Source of the DNA: Sphingomonas sp. LY29
Lineage (GTDB): Bacteria > Pseudomonadota > Alphaproteobacteria > Sphingomonadales > Sphingomonadaceae
Reading direction: 5' to 3'
Assembly (NCBI RefSeq): GCF_035593985.1
Contig: NZ_CP141587.1
Coordinates: 868,001-932,000 of the forward strand
Length of the DNA: 64,000 nt
Each line of letters starts with the position of its first letter. The first letter of the stretch is position 1. A program made the translations under genes and the position numbers. This document shows, one piece after another, positions 18,788-28,912 of this stretch. The notes under the pieces were generated by a model. That model was given only the letters and a program-made list of their open reading frames with translations, searched no databases and was not told where the DNA came from.

Positions 18788-19660
18788 ATGCTCGACGACG
18801 ACAAGCGCAAGCAGGCGATCGACCTCTACGACCGCTTCACGCACGAAGGGATGGACCGGCGCGACTTCTTCACCCGCATGACCGCGATCGCGGGAAGCGC
18901 GGCGGCGGCGAGCACCCTCATCGCCTCGATCGCGGCGAGCCCCGCGGCGGCGGCGATCATTCCCGCGGACGACAAGCGACTGACGACCCGCACGATGGCC
19001 TTCACCGGCGCCGCGTCGGCGTACCGCGCCTACGTCGCCGAGCCGCGCAGCCGCTCGCTCAAGGCCAGCGTCATGGTCATCCACGAGAATCGCGGATTGA
19101 CCGAGCATATCCGCGACGTCGCTCGCCGGGTCGCGCTCGCCGGCTATCGAGCGGTCGCGGTCGATTTCCTGTCGCCCGGTGGCGGCACGCCCACGAATGA
19201 AGATGCCGCGCGGGAGGCGATCGGCAAGCTCGACCTTGCCAAGTCCACGACTGACGCGGTGGCCATGCTCCGCGAACTGGCCGGCTCCAGCCGCGGCGGA
19301 AAGGTCGGGGCGGTCGGGTTCTGTTGGGGTGGTGCGTTCGTCAACCGCCTGGCGGTTGCGGCGGGCGCGGATCTTGATGCGGGCGTCTCCTATTATGGTC
19401 CCGCACCCGATCCTTCGGAAGCGACCAAGGTACAGTCGCCGCTTCTCATCCATCTTGCCGGCCTCGACGAGCGCGTCAACCGCTCCGCCTATCCGTGGGT
19501 CACTGCCCTTCGGGCCGCGAACAAGCCGGTAATTTATCAGGAGTATGACGGGATCAACCACGCCTTCAATAACGATACATCGACCGAGCGTTACGACAAG
19601 GCGGCCGCCGACTTGGCATGGGAGCGCACGTTGCGGTTCTTCAAGCGGAACCTCGCATAG
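18788..19660 (+). CDS. Dienelactone-hydrolase-family protein with Tat signal
   Basis: Alpha/beta hydrolase of the dienelactone hydrolase family, predicted to be exported. The 290-residue protein has a twin-arginine motif, MDRRDFFTRM at about residues 22-31, followed by an alanine-rich hydrophobic stretch ending near residue 57. The nucleophile cysteine lies in GFCWGG, the acid in LAGLDERV, and the histidine in GINHAFNN. The ATG at 18788 has AGGAGA seven bases upstream; longer in-frame sequence runs back into the peptidase gene. The natural substrate is not evident; carboxymethylenebutenolidase activity is only a family name. Confidence 0.88.
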   Translation: MLDDDKRKQAIDLYDRFTHEGMDRRDFFTRMTAIAGSAAAASTLIASIAASPAAAAIIPADDKRLTTRTMAFTGAASAYRAYVAEPRSRSLKASVMVIHENRGLTEHIRDVARRVALAGYRAVAVDFLSPGGGTPTNEDAAREAIGKLDLAKSTTDAVAMLRELAGSSRGGKVGAVGFCWGGAFVNRLAVAAGADLDAGVSYYGPAPDPSEATKVQSPLLIHLAGLDERVNRSAYPWVTALRAANKPVIYQEYDGINHAFNNDTSTERYDKAAADLAWERTLRFFKRNLA

Positions 19661-19689
19661 CGAAAAGGCCGGCCTAAAGCCCAAAGAAA

Positions 19690-19725
19690 AAGGGCCGGCG
19701 GATCGCTCCGCCGGCCCTTCTCTTT
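19690..19725 (+). terminator. Terminator between DLH-like gene and BI-1 gene
   Basis: A perfect 13-bp stem AAGGGCCGGCGGA / TCCGCCGGCCCTT with loop TCGC (19690-19719), followed by CTCTTT. The A-run on the left (GAAAAA) means it could work for both convergent genes. Confidence 0.9.
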
Positions 19726-19749
19726 CCGCCCTGCCAGGCGGGCAAGCGA

Positions 19750-20487
19750 CTAGTCGCGGTTGCCCATGAAGCTCAGCAGGAACTGGAACATGTTGATGAA
19801 GTCTAGGTACAGCGTCAGCGCGCCCATGATGACCGTCTTGCCCATCATGTCGGTGCCGGCAACGTAGGCGTACATCGACTTGATCTTCTGCGTGTCATAG
19901 GCGGTCAGGCCTGCGAACAGCAGGACGCCGATCGCGCTGATTGCCAGCTGCATCGCCGTCGACTGAAGGAACAGGTTGATCACCATCGCGACCAGCAGGC
20001 CGACGACGCCCATGATCAGGAACGTGCCGAAGCCCGACAGGTCCTTCTTGGTCGTGTATCCCCACAGGCTGAGACCCATGAAGGCCGCTGCGACCGCGAA
20101 GAAGGTCTGGGCGATCGACGTCCCGGTGTAGACCAGGAAGATCGTCGACATCGACAGGCCCATCGCAAAGGCGAAGCCCCAGAACAGCGCCTGAAGCGTC
20201 GATTCCTTCATCTTGTTGACGCCGAAGCTCATCGCGAAGACGAACCCGAGCGGCGCCAGCATAATCACCCAGCGCAGCGGCGTGGCCATCACCTGTGCGG
20301 CGATGCCGCTGTTGGCGAACAGCAGGGCGACGATGCCGGTCAGCAGCACCCCCGACGCCATGTAATTGTAAACCTTGAGCATGTAGGACCGCAGGCCCGC
20401 ATCGCGCGCGGCCCGGGGCACGCCGACGGATACGGCCGGGCCGAAGCCTGACGCATTCGTCGTGCGCGGGTCATACTGGTTCTGCAT
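19750..20487 (-). CDS. Bax inhibitor-1/YccA family membrane protein
   Basis: Seven-transmembrane inner-membrane protein of the BI-1 superfamily, a family linked to calcium leak and FtsH regulation. At 245 residues, the first ~30 residues are cytoplasmic, then hydrophobic helices alternate with short loops; the family end LTLYLDFINMFQFLLSFMGN is present. The ATG at 20487 has GAGGAG eight bases upstream; an in-frame extension beyond it is non-homologous. It stands as a single-gene unit. Confidence 0.93.
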   Translation of the reverse strand: MQNQYDPRTTNASGFGPAVSVGVPRAARDAGLRSYMLKVYNYMASGVLLTGIVALLFANSGIAAQVMATPLRWVIMLAPLGFVFAMSFGVNKMKESTLQALFWGFAFAMGLSMSTIFLVYTGTSIAQTFFAVAAAFMGLSLWGYTTKKDLSGFGTFLIMGVVGLLVAMVINLFLQSTAMQLAISAIGVLLFAGLTAYDTQKIKSMYAYVAGTDMMGKTVIMGALTLYLDFINMFQFLLSFMGNRD

Positions 20488-20613
20488 TCTCACTCCTCTT
20501 CTGGGGGGCCTCGACGACACATCCCCGAATAGGGACAATATCGGGAATGTTCGTGCGTTCTTCAAGCGAAACACGACATGAGCCGCGACGTTCATTCAAG
20601 GGAAAGAAATCGG

Positions 20614-21147
20614 GTGCACCGCTTATTCGTCGCCTTGCCGTTACAACAGAACATTCGCGAGGGTCTGATCGACACGATGGAGGGGCTTCCCTCCGTCAAT
20701 TGGCAACCCGAAGACCAGTTGCACCTGACCCTGCGCTTCGTCGGCGAGGTCGAGCGGCCCGTGGCGGAGGACCTCGCCGTCGCCCTGTCTGCCCTCAAAA
20801 GCCCAGCCGTCGACATCTCGATCAGCGGGGTCGGTCGATTTGATCACCAATCTCGCGGCGTGCTTTGGGCCGCCGTCCAGCCTCGCGAGCCGATCGTTAC
20901 GCTGGCAGGAAAGATCGAGCGCATTTGCCAGCGCATCGGATTGCCGCCCGAACGCCGCGCCTACCACCCGCACATCACCTTGGGTCGCTGGAACCGCTTT
21001 CCCGGCTCTGACCTTGACCGGTTTCTTGCGCGGCACGCCACGTTGCGCAGCGATCCTTTCCGGATCGACCGGTTCACGTTGTTCGAAAGCCATCTTGGCC
21101 ACGCCGGCGCGCATCACGAGGTGATCGCGGACTTCCCGCTCGCCTGA
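20614..21147 (+). CDS. thpR: RNA 2',3'-cyclic phosphodiesterase
   Basis: Two-histidine (2H) phosphoesterase that opens 2',3'-cyclic phosphates on RNA. Both H-x-T-x motifs are present: HLTLRF in the first half and HPHITLGR in the second, within 177 residues. The GTG at 20614 is chosen because homologs begin HRLFVALPL and AAGGGA precedes it; an in-frame ATG at 20578 adds twelve residues and is the alternative. It is separated by 101 bases from uvrA. Confidence 0.9.
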   Translation: MHRLFVALPLQQNIREGLIDTMEGLPSVNWQPEDQLHLTLRFVGEVERPVAEDLAVALSALKSPAVDISISGVGRFDHQSRGVLWAAVQPREPIVTLAGKIERICQRIGLPPERRAYHPHITLGRWNRFPGSDLDRFLARHATLRSDPFRIDRFTLFESHLGHAGAHHEVIADFPLA

Positions 21148-21194
21148 GGCGGTTGTCTGGCGGCGGTGACGCACCCATCTACCAAGCTTCGCGT

Positions 21195-21224
21195 TGACCA
21201 TGCGAGCCGCCCCGCGCTATCAGA
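21195..21224 (+). promoter_or_regulatory. Candidate uvrA promoter
   Basis: TTGACC at 21195-21200 and TATCAG at 21219-21224 with an 18-base spacer resemble -35 and -10 elements. They end where the LexA-type box begins, a normal repressor placement. Confidence 0.5.
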
Positions 21225-21238
21225 ACATAAACGGAACG
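21224..21238 (+). promoter_or_regulatory. LexA (SOS) box of alphaproteobacterial type
   Basis: GAAC-ATAAACG-GAAC at 21224-21238 matches the direct-repeat SOS box of Alphaproteobacteria (GTTC-N7-GTTC on the other strand). It lies 10 bases before the uvrA start and overlaps the putative -10 region, so LexA would block transcription. Confidence 0.88.
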
Positions 21239-21248
21239 AGATCGATTC

Positions 21249-24215
21249 ATGCTGACCCACATTTCCGTCCGCGGCGCGCGCGAGCATAACCTCAAGGGGG
21301 TCGACGTCGACATCCCGCGCGAAAGCCTGACGGTGATCACCGGCCTGTCGGGATCGGGCAAGTCGAGTCTCGCGTTCGATACCATCTATGCGGAAGGACA
21401 GCGCCGCTACGTCGAGTCCCTGTCGGCCTATGCCCGCCAGTTCCTGGAGATGATGCAGAAGCCCGACGTCGAGCACATCGACGGCCTCTCGCCCGCCATT
21501 TCGATCGAGCAGAAGACGACCAGCCGCAATCCGCGGTCGACCGTCGCGACCGTTACGGAAATCTACGATTACATGCGACTCCTGTGGGCGCGAGTGGGTG
21601 TTCCCTACTCGCCCGCCACCGGCCTTCCAATCGAAGCGCAGCAGGTCAGCCAAATGGTCGACCGAGTCATGGCGCTCCCCGAAGGCACCCGCCACTATCT
21701 CCTCGCGCCCGTCGTCCGCGGCCGGAAGGGCGAGTATCGCAAGGAATTGGCCGAATGGCAGAAGGCGGGCTTCACGCGCGTCCGCATCGACGGCGAGTTC
21801 CACGAGATCGACGAGGCGCCAGCGCTCGACAAGAAGTACAAGCATGACCTCGAGGTCGTGGTCGATCGCATCGTCATCCGCGACGGGATTCAGAGCCGCT
21901 TGGCCGACAGTTTCGAGACCGCGCTGAAGCTGGCGGACGGGCTCGCCTACCTGGATCCTGCCGACCCACCCGCCGAAGAGGCAACGACCGCATCCGGAAT
22001 GAAGCTCGACTTCGGCGCCCCCGGACGCATCGTTTTCTCGGAAAAATTTGCCTGTCCCGTGTCCGGCTTCACGATCGCCGAGATCGAGCCACGGCTGTTC
22101 TCGTTCAACGCGCCGCAGGGAGCATGCCCGGCGTGCGATGGGCTTGGCGAAAAGATGCTGTTCGACGAGGATCTCGTCGTCCCCAACCACGCGCTCTCGA
22201 TCACCAAGGGTGCGGTCGTCCCCTGGGCAAAGTCGCAGCCGCCCTCGCCCTACTATATGCAGGTGCTTGGAAGCCTCGCGCGGGCCTACGACTTTGATCT
22301 CGCGACTCCGTGGGGCGATCTTCCCCAGGAGGCGCGCGACCTCATCCTTCGCGGAACCAAGGGCAAGCCCGTCACGCTTCGCTTCATCGACGGCCGCAAG
22401 AGCTATGAAGTGAAGAAGCCGTTCGAAGGCGTGCTCGGCAATCTCGAGCGGCGGATGCTGTCGACCGAGAGCGCGTGGATGCGCGAGGAGCTCTCACGTT
22501 ATCAGGCAAGTCACCCGTGCGAAGTATGCCACGGCGCGCGCCTGAAGCCCGAAGCCTTGTCCGTGAAGATCGCCGCGGAAGACATTTCGCTGTCAGCGCG
22601 GCGCTCGGTCGCCGACGCGCTTGCCTGGTTCTCCGCTCTAGAAGAGCAGCTCGGCCCGCAGCAACGCGAAATAGCGCATCCAATACTGAAGGAAATCAAC
22701 GCGCGTCTCGGATTCCTTCACAACGTCGGGCTCGATTATCTCAATCTCGACCGGACCAGCGGAACGCTGTCGGGCGGTGAAAGCCAGCGTATCCGCCTTG
22801 CGTCGCAGATCGGCAGCGGCTTGTCGGGGGTGCTCTATGTGCTCGACGAACCGTCGATCGGTCTGCACCAGAAGGACAATGACCGGCTGCTGGAAACACT
22901 CAAGCGCCTCCGCGGCCTCGGCAACACCGTTCTGGTCGTTGAGCATGACGAAGACGCGATCCGCACCGCCGATCACGTCATCGACATGGGTCCCGGCGCC
23001 GGCGTTCATGGCGGCACCGTCGTGTGCGCAGGTACCCTCGACGAATTGCTGGCATGCGAAGACAGTTTGACCGCGGATTACCTCTCTGGCCGTCGGTCGA
23101 TCCCGATCCGCGACACGCGTCGCAAGGGTAACGGCAAGAAGCTCACCGTGAAGGGCGCGACGGCCAACAACCTGCGCAACATCACCGCTTCGATCCCGCT
23201 CGGTACCTTCACCTGCATCACCGGCGTTTCCGGGTCGGGCAAGTCGAGCTTCACGATCGACACGCTCTACGCCGCCGCGGCTCGTCAGCTTAACGGCGCA
23301 CGAATTCTTGCCGGAAAGTTCGACAAGATTGTTGGGCTCGAGCATCTCGACAAGGTCATCGACATTGACCAGTCGCCGATCGGGCGCACACCGCGGTCGA
23401 ACCCGGCCACCTACACTGGCGCCTTCACCCAGATCCGCGACTGGTTCGCTGGTCTGCCGGAAAGCCAGGAACGCGGCTACAAGCCCGGCCGGTTCAGCTT
23501 CAACGTCAAGGGCGGGCGCTGCGAGGCCTGCACCGGCGATGGACTGCTCAAGATCGAGATGCACTTTCTGCCCGACGTCTATGTTACCTGCGACGTTTGT
23601 CACGGTCAGCGCTACAACCGCGAGACGCTGGAGGTGAAGTTCAAGGGAAAGAGCATCGCCGACGTTCTCGACATGACCGTCGAGGACGCCGTCGAATTCT
23701 TCAAGGCCGTACCCGGCATCCGCGACAAAATGGCGATGCTGGCCGAGGTCGGCCTTGGCTACATCAAGGTCGGGCAACAGGCGACGACGCTCAGTGGCGG
23801 CGAAGCGCAGCGCGTCAAACTGTCGAAGGAATTGTCACGCCGCGCAACAGGTCAGACGCTCTACATTCTCGACGAGCCGACGACCGGTCTCCACTTCGAG
23901 GATGTTCGGAAATTGCTCGAGGTGCTTCATGCCCTCGTCGAGCAGGGCAACACTGTCGTCGTCATCGAGCACAACCTCGATGTGATCAAAACCGCCGATT
24001 GGGTCCTCGACCTCGGCCCGGGCGGCGGCGTCAACGGCGGCGAGATCGTCGCCGAAGGCATTCCGGAGCAGGTCGTTGCCGAGCCGCGCAGCTTCACCGG
24101 TCAGTATCTGGCCCCGCTCTTGCAGCGTTCGCCAGTGCCGCCGCCCCCCTCGTCCTCTCGACGAAAAAAGACGGCGGCGCCGGTCGCTAAAGCCGAATTG
24201 GAGTCGGCGAAGTAA
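21249..24215 (+). CDS. uvrA: Excinuclease ABC subunit A
   Basis: Damage-recognition ATPase of nucleotide excision repair. The 988-residue protein has two ABC modules: Walker A GLSGSGKS at 32-39 and GVSGSGKS near 658-665, ABC signatures [12 protein letters not shown] and [12 protein letters not shown], and zinc cysteines in [26 protein letters not shown] and [10 protein letters not shown]. The last ~30 residues form a Pro/Ser/Lys-rich tail longer than in the ~940-residue E. coli protein. A LexA-type box just upstream indicates SOS induction. The stop abuts the convergent sodC stop with no gap. Confidence 0.98.
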   Translation: MLTHISVRGAREHNLKGVDVDIPRESLTVITGLSGSGKSSLAFDTIYAEGQRRYVESLSAYARQFLEMMQKPDVEHIDGLSPAISIEQKTTSRNPRSTVATVTEIYDYMRLLWARVGVPYSPATGLPIEAQQVSQMVDRVMALPEGTRHYLLAPVVRGRKGEYRKELAEWQKAGFTRVRIDGEFHEIDEAPALDKKYKHDLEVVVDRIVIRDGIQSRLADSFETALKLADGLAYLDPADPPAEEATTASGMKLDFGAPGRIVFSEKFACPVSGFTIAEIEPRLFSFNAPQGACPACDGLGEKMLFDEDLVVPNHALSITKGAVVPWAKSQPPSPYYMQVLGSLARAYDFDLATPWGDLPQEARDLILRGTKGKPVTLRFIDGRKSYEVKKPFEGVLGNLERRMLSTESAWMREELSRYQASHPCEVCHGARLKPEALSVKIAAEDISLSARRSVADALAWFSALEEQLGPQQREIAHPILKEINARLGFLHNVGLDYLNLDRTSGTLSGGESQRIRLASQIGSGLSGVLYVLDEPSIGLHQKDNDRLLETLKRLRGLGNTVLVVEHDEDAIRTADHVIDMGPGAGVHGGTVVCAGTLDELLACEDSLTADYLSGRRSIPIRDTRRKGNGKKLTVKGATANNLRNITASIPLGTFTCITGVSGSGKSSFTIDTLYAAAARQLNGARILAGKFDKIVGLEHLDKVIDIDQSPIGRTPRSNPATYTGAFTQIRDWFAGLPESQERGYKPGRFSFNVKGGRCEACTGDGLLKIEMHFLPDVYVTCDVCHGQRYNRETLEVKFKGKSIADVLDMTVEDAVEFFKAVPGIRDKMAMLAEVGLGYIKVGQQATTLSGGEAQRVKLSKELSRRATGQTLYILDEPTTGLHFEDVRKLLEVLHALVEQGNTVVVIEHNLDVIKTADWVLDLGPGGGVNGGEIVAEGIPEQVVAEPRSFTGQYLAPLLQRSPVPPPPSSSRRKKTAAPVAKAELESAK

Positions 24216-24839
24216 TCAGGACTTAGGCGCGGCGAGCACCGTGCATGCGATACGGTCGCCGCTGTCGCCGCTTGGATCGGTCTTATAATCGTCTGCCTTG
24301 GCGTGGACGACCAAGGCCGTGCCGTCGGCGTCGGCAAGCATGTTCGACCCGCTTGTCATCATCGCATCGGCAATCTGGACGGTCGAAGTAACCGTTCCAT
24401 CCGCTCCGACTTCGATGTTGGCCAGATCGCCCAAGTGCGCCCCCTCGGGATTGTCGCGACCATGCTTCTTGCCGGCGGGGTTCCAGTGCGAGCCCGCACT
24501 CTCAAACTTCGGGCCTTCGCAAAGGCCCTTTTCATGCAAGTGGATGCCATGAATCCCGGCGGGCATGCCCGTCCCATTGACGTTCAGCGTGAGGCCGGTC
24601 GGGCCTTCGCTAACAGTGACACTTCCCAAGGCCGCGCCATCCGCACCCGCGAACTGAAACATCTGCGTCGCGCCGGCGCCGGTCGCGGCCATATTGCCGG
24701 TCGTCGAATTGTCGGCCGATCCCATCGCCGTGGTGTCGGCATTAACTGTTTCTGCCGGGGTGCGTTCTTGCGAGCACGCAGCAATCGCCAAGGTCGAAGC
24801 GGCGATCGTTATGGCTGCAAATTTCGAAAAATGGATCAT
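24216..24839 (-). CDS. sodC: Copper/zinc superoxide dismutase, predicted lipoprotein
   Basis: Removes superoxide in the periplasm. The 207-residue precursor has a signal ending in the lipobox IAAC (Cys about residue 22), a Thr/Ala/Gly-rich linker, then the SOD fold: HIHLHEKG-type copper ligands appear as GIHGIHLHEKGLCEG, GSHWNPAGKKHG supplies bridging and zinc histidines, and the late VVHAKADDYKTDPSGDSGDR contains the remaining copper His and the active-site Arg. CAGGAG precedes the ATG at 24839. It lies 54 bases after the OmpA-like gene start side and faces uvrA tail to tail. Confidence 0.94.
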   Translation of the reverse strand: MIHFSKFAAITIAASTLAIAACSQERTPAETVNADTTAMGSADNSTTGNMAATGAGATQMFQFAGADGAALGSVTVSEGPTGLTLNVNGTGMPAGIHGIHLHEKGLCEGPKFESAGSHWNPAGKKHGRDNPEGAHLGDLANIEVGADGTVTSTVQIADAMMTSGSNMLADADGTALVVHAKADDYKTDPSGDSGDRIACTVLAAPKS

Positions 24840-24893
24840 GTCTGGCTCCTGTTGCGTCATGGCGAAACGCGCCACCGGCAAGCAGGGTCCGAA

Positions 24894-25322
24894 TCAGTTG
24901 GCGCTCGCGTTAATGCGCACGTCGACGCGGCGGTTCTGCGGTTCGCGCACACCGTCTGCAGTCGCAATCAACGGTCGCTGCTCTCCGTAGGCGCTTACAC
25001 GCATCGACGCCATCGGCACTCCGCGCCCAGCGAGATATGTCCGCACCGTTTCCGCCCGCCGCCGCGACGCTTCCAGATTGGCCCCGGACGGGCCTGAGCG
25101 ATCGCTGTGCCCCTCGATCGAAATGACTGCACCCGGACTCTGGAGGTAAGCTGACGCAGCGTCATCCAACGACGCCGCACCGTCACGGTCGACGTCCGGC
25201 CGATCCCAGCCGAAGAAGACCATGGTCACGCCGGGCACCGGGCGAACTGGCTGCTGCGTCGCAGCGGCAGGCGCGATCGCCGCGACTCCCCACGCTGCAA
25301 GTAAATACAGACTGATCTTCAT
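24894..25322 (-). CDS. Small periplasmic OmpA C-terminal-domain protein
   Basis: Probable peptidoglycan-binding periplasmic protein. After a cleavable signal (about 1-20, ending PAAA) the 142-residue protein is almost entirely an OmpA-C domain: VISIEGHSDRSGPSGANLEASRRRAETVRTYL and the terminal REPQNRRVDVRI contain the Asp and Arg used to bind diaminopimelate in this family. There is no barrel and no lipobox. The ATG at 25322 has GAGGAAGAGG upstream; in-frame sequence extends far beyond but is the shadow of the barrel gene's GC-rich tail. The adjacent barrel protein lacks this domain. Confidence 0.88.
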   Translation of the reverse strand: MKISLYLLAAWGVAAIAPAAATQQPVRPVPGVTMVFFGWDRPDVDRDGAASLDDAASAYLQSPGAVISIEGHSDRSGPSGANLEASRRRAETVRTYLAGRGVPMASMRVSAYGEQRPLIATADGVREPQNRRVDVRINASAN

Positions 25323-25402
25323 GCGTGCCTCTTCCTCACGCGCTATTTCTAGGATGCGCTCTCGCGTGCGGCAACCTGCCGCAGTCGAGATCGAGCCGCA
25401 CG

Positions 25403-25441
25403 CAAAAAGAAACCCCGGAAAAGCCTTGGCTCTTCCGGGGT
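25403..25441 (-). terminator. Terminator after barrel protein gene (minus strand)
   Basis: Read on the minus strand, ACCCCGGAAGAGCC and GGCTTTTCCGGGGT pair with one mismatch (25412-25441) and are followed by TTCTTTTT. It lies 30 bases past the barrel gene stop and upstream of the OmpA-C gene. Confidence 0.88.
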
Positions 25442-25471
25442 CGCTTTGTTCAGGCCTAAGCCCGCTGTCGC

Positions 25472-26290
<819 letters not shown>

Positions 26291-26448
26291 AGGTAAATCC
26301 CCTTTCGTATGCGTTCAAAATTCAGAACTGCTTGAACATAGTATGAGAGGGGAAGTTGCCGCGCAAGAATCCAAATTTCGCGGATGTTGCCCAAATGCAC
26401 CACTCGGAGACGCCACCCGTCGGAAGGCCCTGCGCGGGCGGCTGAATT

Positions 26449-26913
26449 TTAGCTTCCGATGAGGCCATGTCCTTTCATGGCCGCGAGGATCGCCGCCACC
26501 GTCTCCCGGCACTCGCTATCGACGGTAGCCCCGCCCGCCGGTTGATCGATAGGGGCTGCTCTCTTGCCGATGACGCGCACGCCCTCCACGCGCACTTCGG
26601 CGAGATGCTCGATACCAACCTGCCAGTCCCCGTTACGGCGGTGGACGCATAGGCCGCTCGATCGCTCGGTGACGCGCATCCCGACCGGCGGATCGATATA
26701 TCGCCACCCGCCTTCACCAAACGCCGCCAATTGCCCTTCGCGCCCAATCCAGGCTCCGGTTCGCTCGGCGCCGATCCTGAAGCATCGACCGACGACCGCA
26801 TCGGTCGGCGGTTCGACATGCGCCCCATCCTCCACCACGGGGACGATCAGCGCGTCGAGCAGCGACAGTGCCTCATTGTGAAAAACTTCTTCTTGCGCCT
26901 GGCCGGCAATTCT
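26449..26913 (-). pseudogene. DUF2793 protein remnant, N-terminally truncated
   Basis: The minus-strand frame encodes the conserved DUF2793 course: AGQAQEEVFHNEALSLLDAL, then GRCFRIGAERTGAWIG, GGWRYIDPPVGM, and a C-terminal segment ending ILAAMKGHGLI. These proteins normally begin a dozen or more residues before AGQAQKE with an ATG; here stop codons lie immediately upstream (TGA nine codons after a TAG-containing stretch) and no ATG, GTG or TTG precedes the motif in frame. A GTG at 26838 could give a 129-residue fragment. Family members are often associated with phage-like or gene-transfer-agent loci, none of which is visible here. Confidence 0.72.
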
Positions 26914-27130
26914 TCACTGTTCCTAAGCGGTACCGAATGAGCGCGACGATGTCAACACAAAAGTGCGTATTTGGTTAGTGGGATGATTTTGATCTTATTC
27001 AATTCGTCGCAAACCCGCCAAATCCGACTCCCGGTCGTTTCGGCAAGGGTATAAACAAGTTCCCGCCGCCTCTCATTTCGAGTCGGCCTCCACGCGTTGC
27101 GCTCTTCACCTTGGTCTTGAGGGTTGATCG

Positions 27131-27310
27131 ATGACGAACAGCCAAAGCTATTACCAACGGCGCGCCGCCGAAGAACGGCGCCAAGCACTCGCCGCGCGCG
27201 ATCACTGCGTGGCCATGATCCACCGCCAGCTCGCCGAACGCTATGAAGTTCTCGCGATCGGCGCGCGTCACAACGTCGCCCATCATTCACGAACGATGCT
27301 CGACGCCTAG
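27131..27310 (+). CDS. Small charged protein of unknown function (59 residues)
   Basis: Begins MTNSQSYYQRRAAEERRQAL and ends HHSRTMLDA; helical, rich in Arg, Ala and Glu, with no signal peptide or membrane segment. GAGGG precedes the ATG by about seven bases. Its TAG shares the tetranucleotide CTAG with the stop of the convergent histidine kinase gene, an arrangement repeated elsewhere in the window and supporting a real gene. The sequence resembles short proteins of the form MTNSQxYYExRAxEE that I associate with sphingomonads; function is unknown. Confidence 0.7.
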   Translation: MTNSQSYYQRRAAEERRQALAARDHCVAMIHRQLAERYEVLAIGARHNVAHHSRTMLDA

Positions 27311-28824
27311 GCGAACGCCCGCCGCGGCACGCGGACCTTTACTTCCAGGCCCTGCTCGTTCCAGCGATGCTCGATGTCGCCGCGCAATTGCCGGCGAACG
27401 CTCATCTCGACCAGTTCCGACCCGAAGCCCTTGTCCTCGGTCGGTGCGTCGATGCGCTCGTTGCACTGCTCGATCCAGTCGATGTGGACTTGGTCGTCGG
27501 CGCTCGCCATGCGGATCTCGACCGTGCCCTCGGGCCGTCGCAGCGCTCCATATTTCACCGCGTTGGTCGCCAGCTCGTGAAACAGCAGCGCGATCGGGGT
27601 CACCGACGTCGGCGACACCGGCAAATCCTCGCCCTCGATCCGGATGCGCACGTCGGCACTATCCTGATACGGTGCCATCAGGTCGCCGATCAGCCGCTTC
27701 AGCGACGCGGCCCGGACGTCGCTGTCCTCCTCGCGAACGACATGATCGTGCGCGCGGCTCAGCGATTCGATCCGGCTCCCGACCTTGCCCGCCAGTGGCT
27801 TCAGCTCGGGAAACTCGCGCGCGCTGATCGACACCAGCCCGGCCACGACGGAAAAGATGTTCTTGATGCGGTGGTTGAGCTCGCGGCTCAGCAAATTGCG
27901 CGATTCGGACAGCTCGCGGTGCGCGTGGATGTCGGTGTTGCTTCCGAACCAGCGGACGATCGTCCCCGAATCGTCCTTCATCGGAACGCCCCGCGCCAGC
28001 GTCCAGCGATACTCGCCGTCCTTGCCGCGAAGCCGATACTCGGTCTCGTAGAATTCGCCCTCGTCGACCGCGCGGCGCCACACCGCGTTCGCGCCCTCGC
28101 GATCGTCGACATGCAGCGCGTCGATCCAGCCGACGCCGTCATGCTCGCCCGGCTTTGCGCCTGTATATTCGTACCAGCGCGCGTTGAAATAATCGGTCTT
28201 GCCGTCGGCGTCGGTCGACCATGCCATCTGCGGGATCGCGTTCGCCAGCGCCTCGAACCGCGTCTCGCTATGCTCGAGCGCGCGCTGCGCCTCGATCTTC
28301 GCGCGGCGATCCTTCAGCCGCCGCATTACCGCGCGCGCCAGCACCTTCAGCCCCTCGGCCTGGACCTCAGTCAGCCCGTCGCGCGGCTCCGGCGAAATCA
28401 CGCACAGCGACCCCAGCGGCGCACCTTCCTCCGACACCAGAGGCGCGCCGGCATAGAAGCGGATATGTGGCGGTCCGGTGACCAGCGGATTGTCAGCGAA
28501 GCGCGGATCGAGCGTCGCGTCGCTCACCTCCATGACGTCGTCGCGCATCATCGCATGCTGGCAAAAGCTCATCGACCGCGGCGTCTCGCCCGCGCTCAAT
28601 CCCTCGCGCGCGACGAACCGCTGCCGCTCGTCCTCGACAATGCTGACCAGCGCGATCGGTGCGTCGCACAGCTTGGAGGCAAAGTGGGTGATCGCGGCCA
28701 GTTCGGGATCGCCCTCGAGCCCCTGGACGTCATGCGCCGCGAGGACCTCAAGGCGCGCCTCTTCGGGACCGACGAAACCGGCCGTGCCCTCGTGCAGGCT
28801 GTCCTGAGTTGGTTCCGCCCCCAT
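27307..28824 (-). CDS. GAF-PAS sensor HWE-type histidine kinase
   Basis: Signal-sensing kinase. Residues about 30-170 form a GAF domain, 190-310 a PAS/PAC domain (RFEALANAIPQMAWSTDADG ... YRWTLARGVPMKDDSG), and the rest an HWE/HisKA_2 kinase core: phospho-acceptor His in LSRELNHRIKNIFSVV, N-box FHELATNAVKYGAL and the W-x-E box in IDWIEQ. No membrane segment, so it is cytosolic. HWE kinases in Alphaproteobacteria often feed the general stress response or light sensing, but no PhyR/NepR/EcfG genes lie nearby, and the PAS lacks an obvious flavin-binding NCRFL motif. The ATG at 28824 starts 88 bases from folE. Confidence 0.93.
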   Translation of the reverse strand: MGAEPTQDSLHEGTAGFVGPEEARLEVLAAHDVQGLEGDPELAAITHFASKLCDAPIALVSIVEDERQRFVAREGLSAGETPRSMSFCQHAMMRDDVMEVSDATLDPRFADNPLVTGPPHIRFYAGAPLVSEEGAPLGSLCVISPEPRDGLTEVQAEGLKVLARAVMRRLKDRRAKIEAQRALEHSETRFEALANAIPQMAWSTDADGKTDYFNARWYEYTGAKPGEHDGVGWIDALHVDDREGANAVWRRAVDEGEFYETEYRLRGKDGEYRWTLARGVPMKDDSGTIVRWFGSNTDIHAHRELSESRNLLSRELNHRIKNIFSVVAGLVSISAREFPELKPLAGKVGSRIESLSRAHDHVVREEDSDVRAASLKRLIGDLMAPYQDSADVRIRIEGEDLPVSPTSVTPIALLFHELATNAVKYGALRRPEGTVEIRMASADDQVHIDWIEQCNERIDAPTEDKGFGSELVEMSVRRQLRGDIEHRWNEQGLEVKVRVPRRAFA

Positions 28825-28912
28825 AATGAGCGACTGCTATCCAATCCTGTCCGCACTCACAAGCCGGAAAAAGTCACAACTTCCTGAATTTCCGACTGAA
28901 ATGGCGAGCCGC

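Noticed and set aside
26999..27290. Minus-strand open frames of about 95-112 codons in the DUF2793-kinase gap
   Set aside because: They overlap the 59-residue plus-strand gene, which has better start signals and a proper stop arrangement; products look random.
27367..28887. 506-codon plus-strand open frame opposite the histidine kinase gene
   Set aside because: Mirror frame of the kinase; composition (Arg, Ala, Val, Leu) typical of GC-rich shadows.
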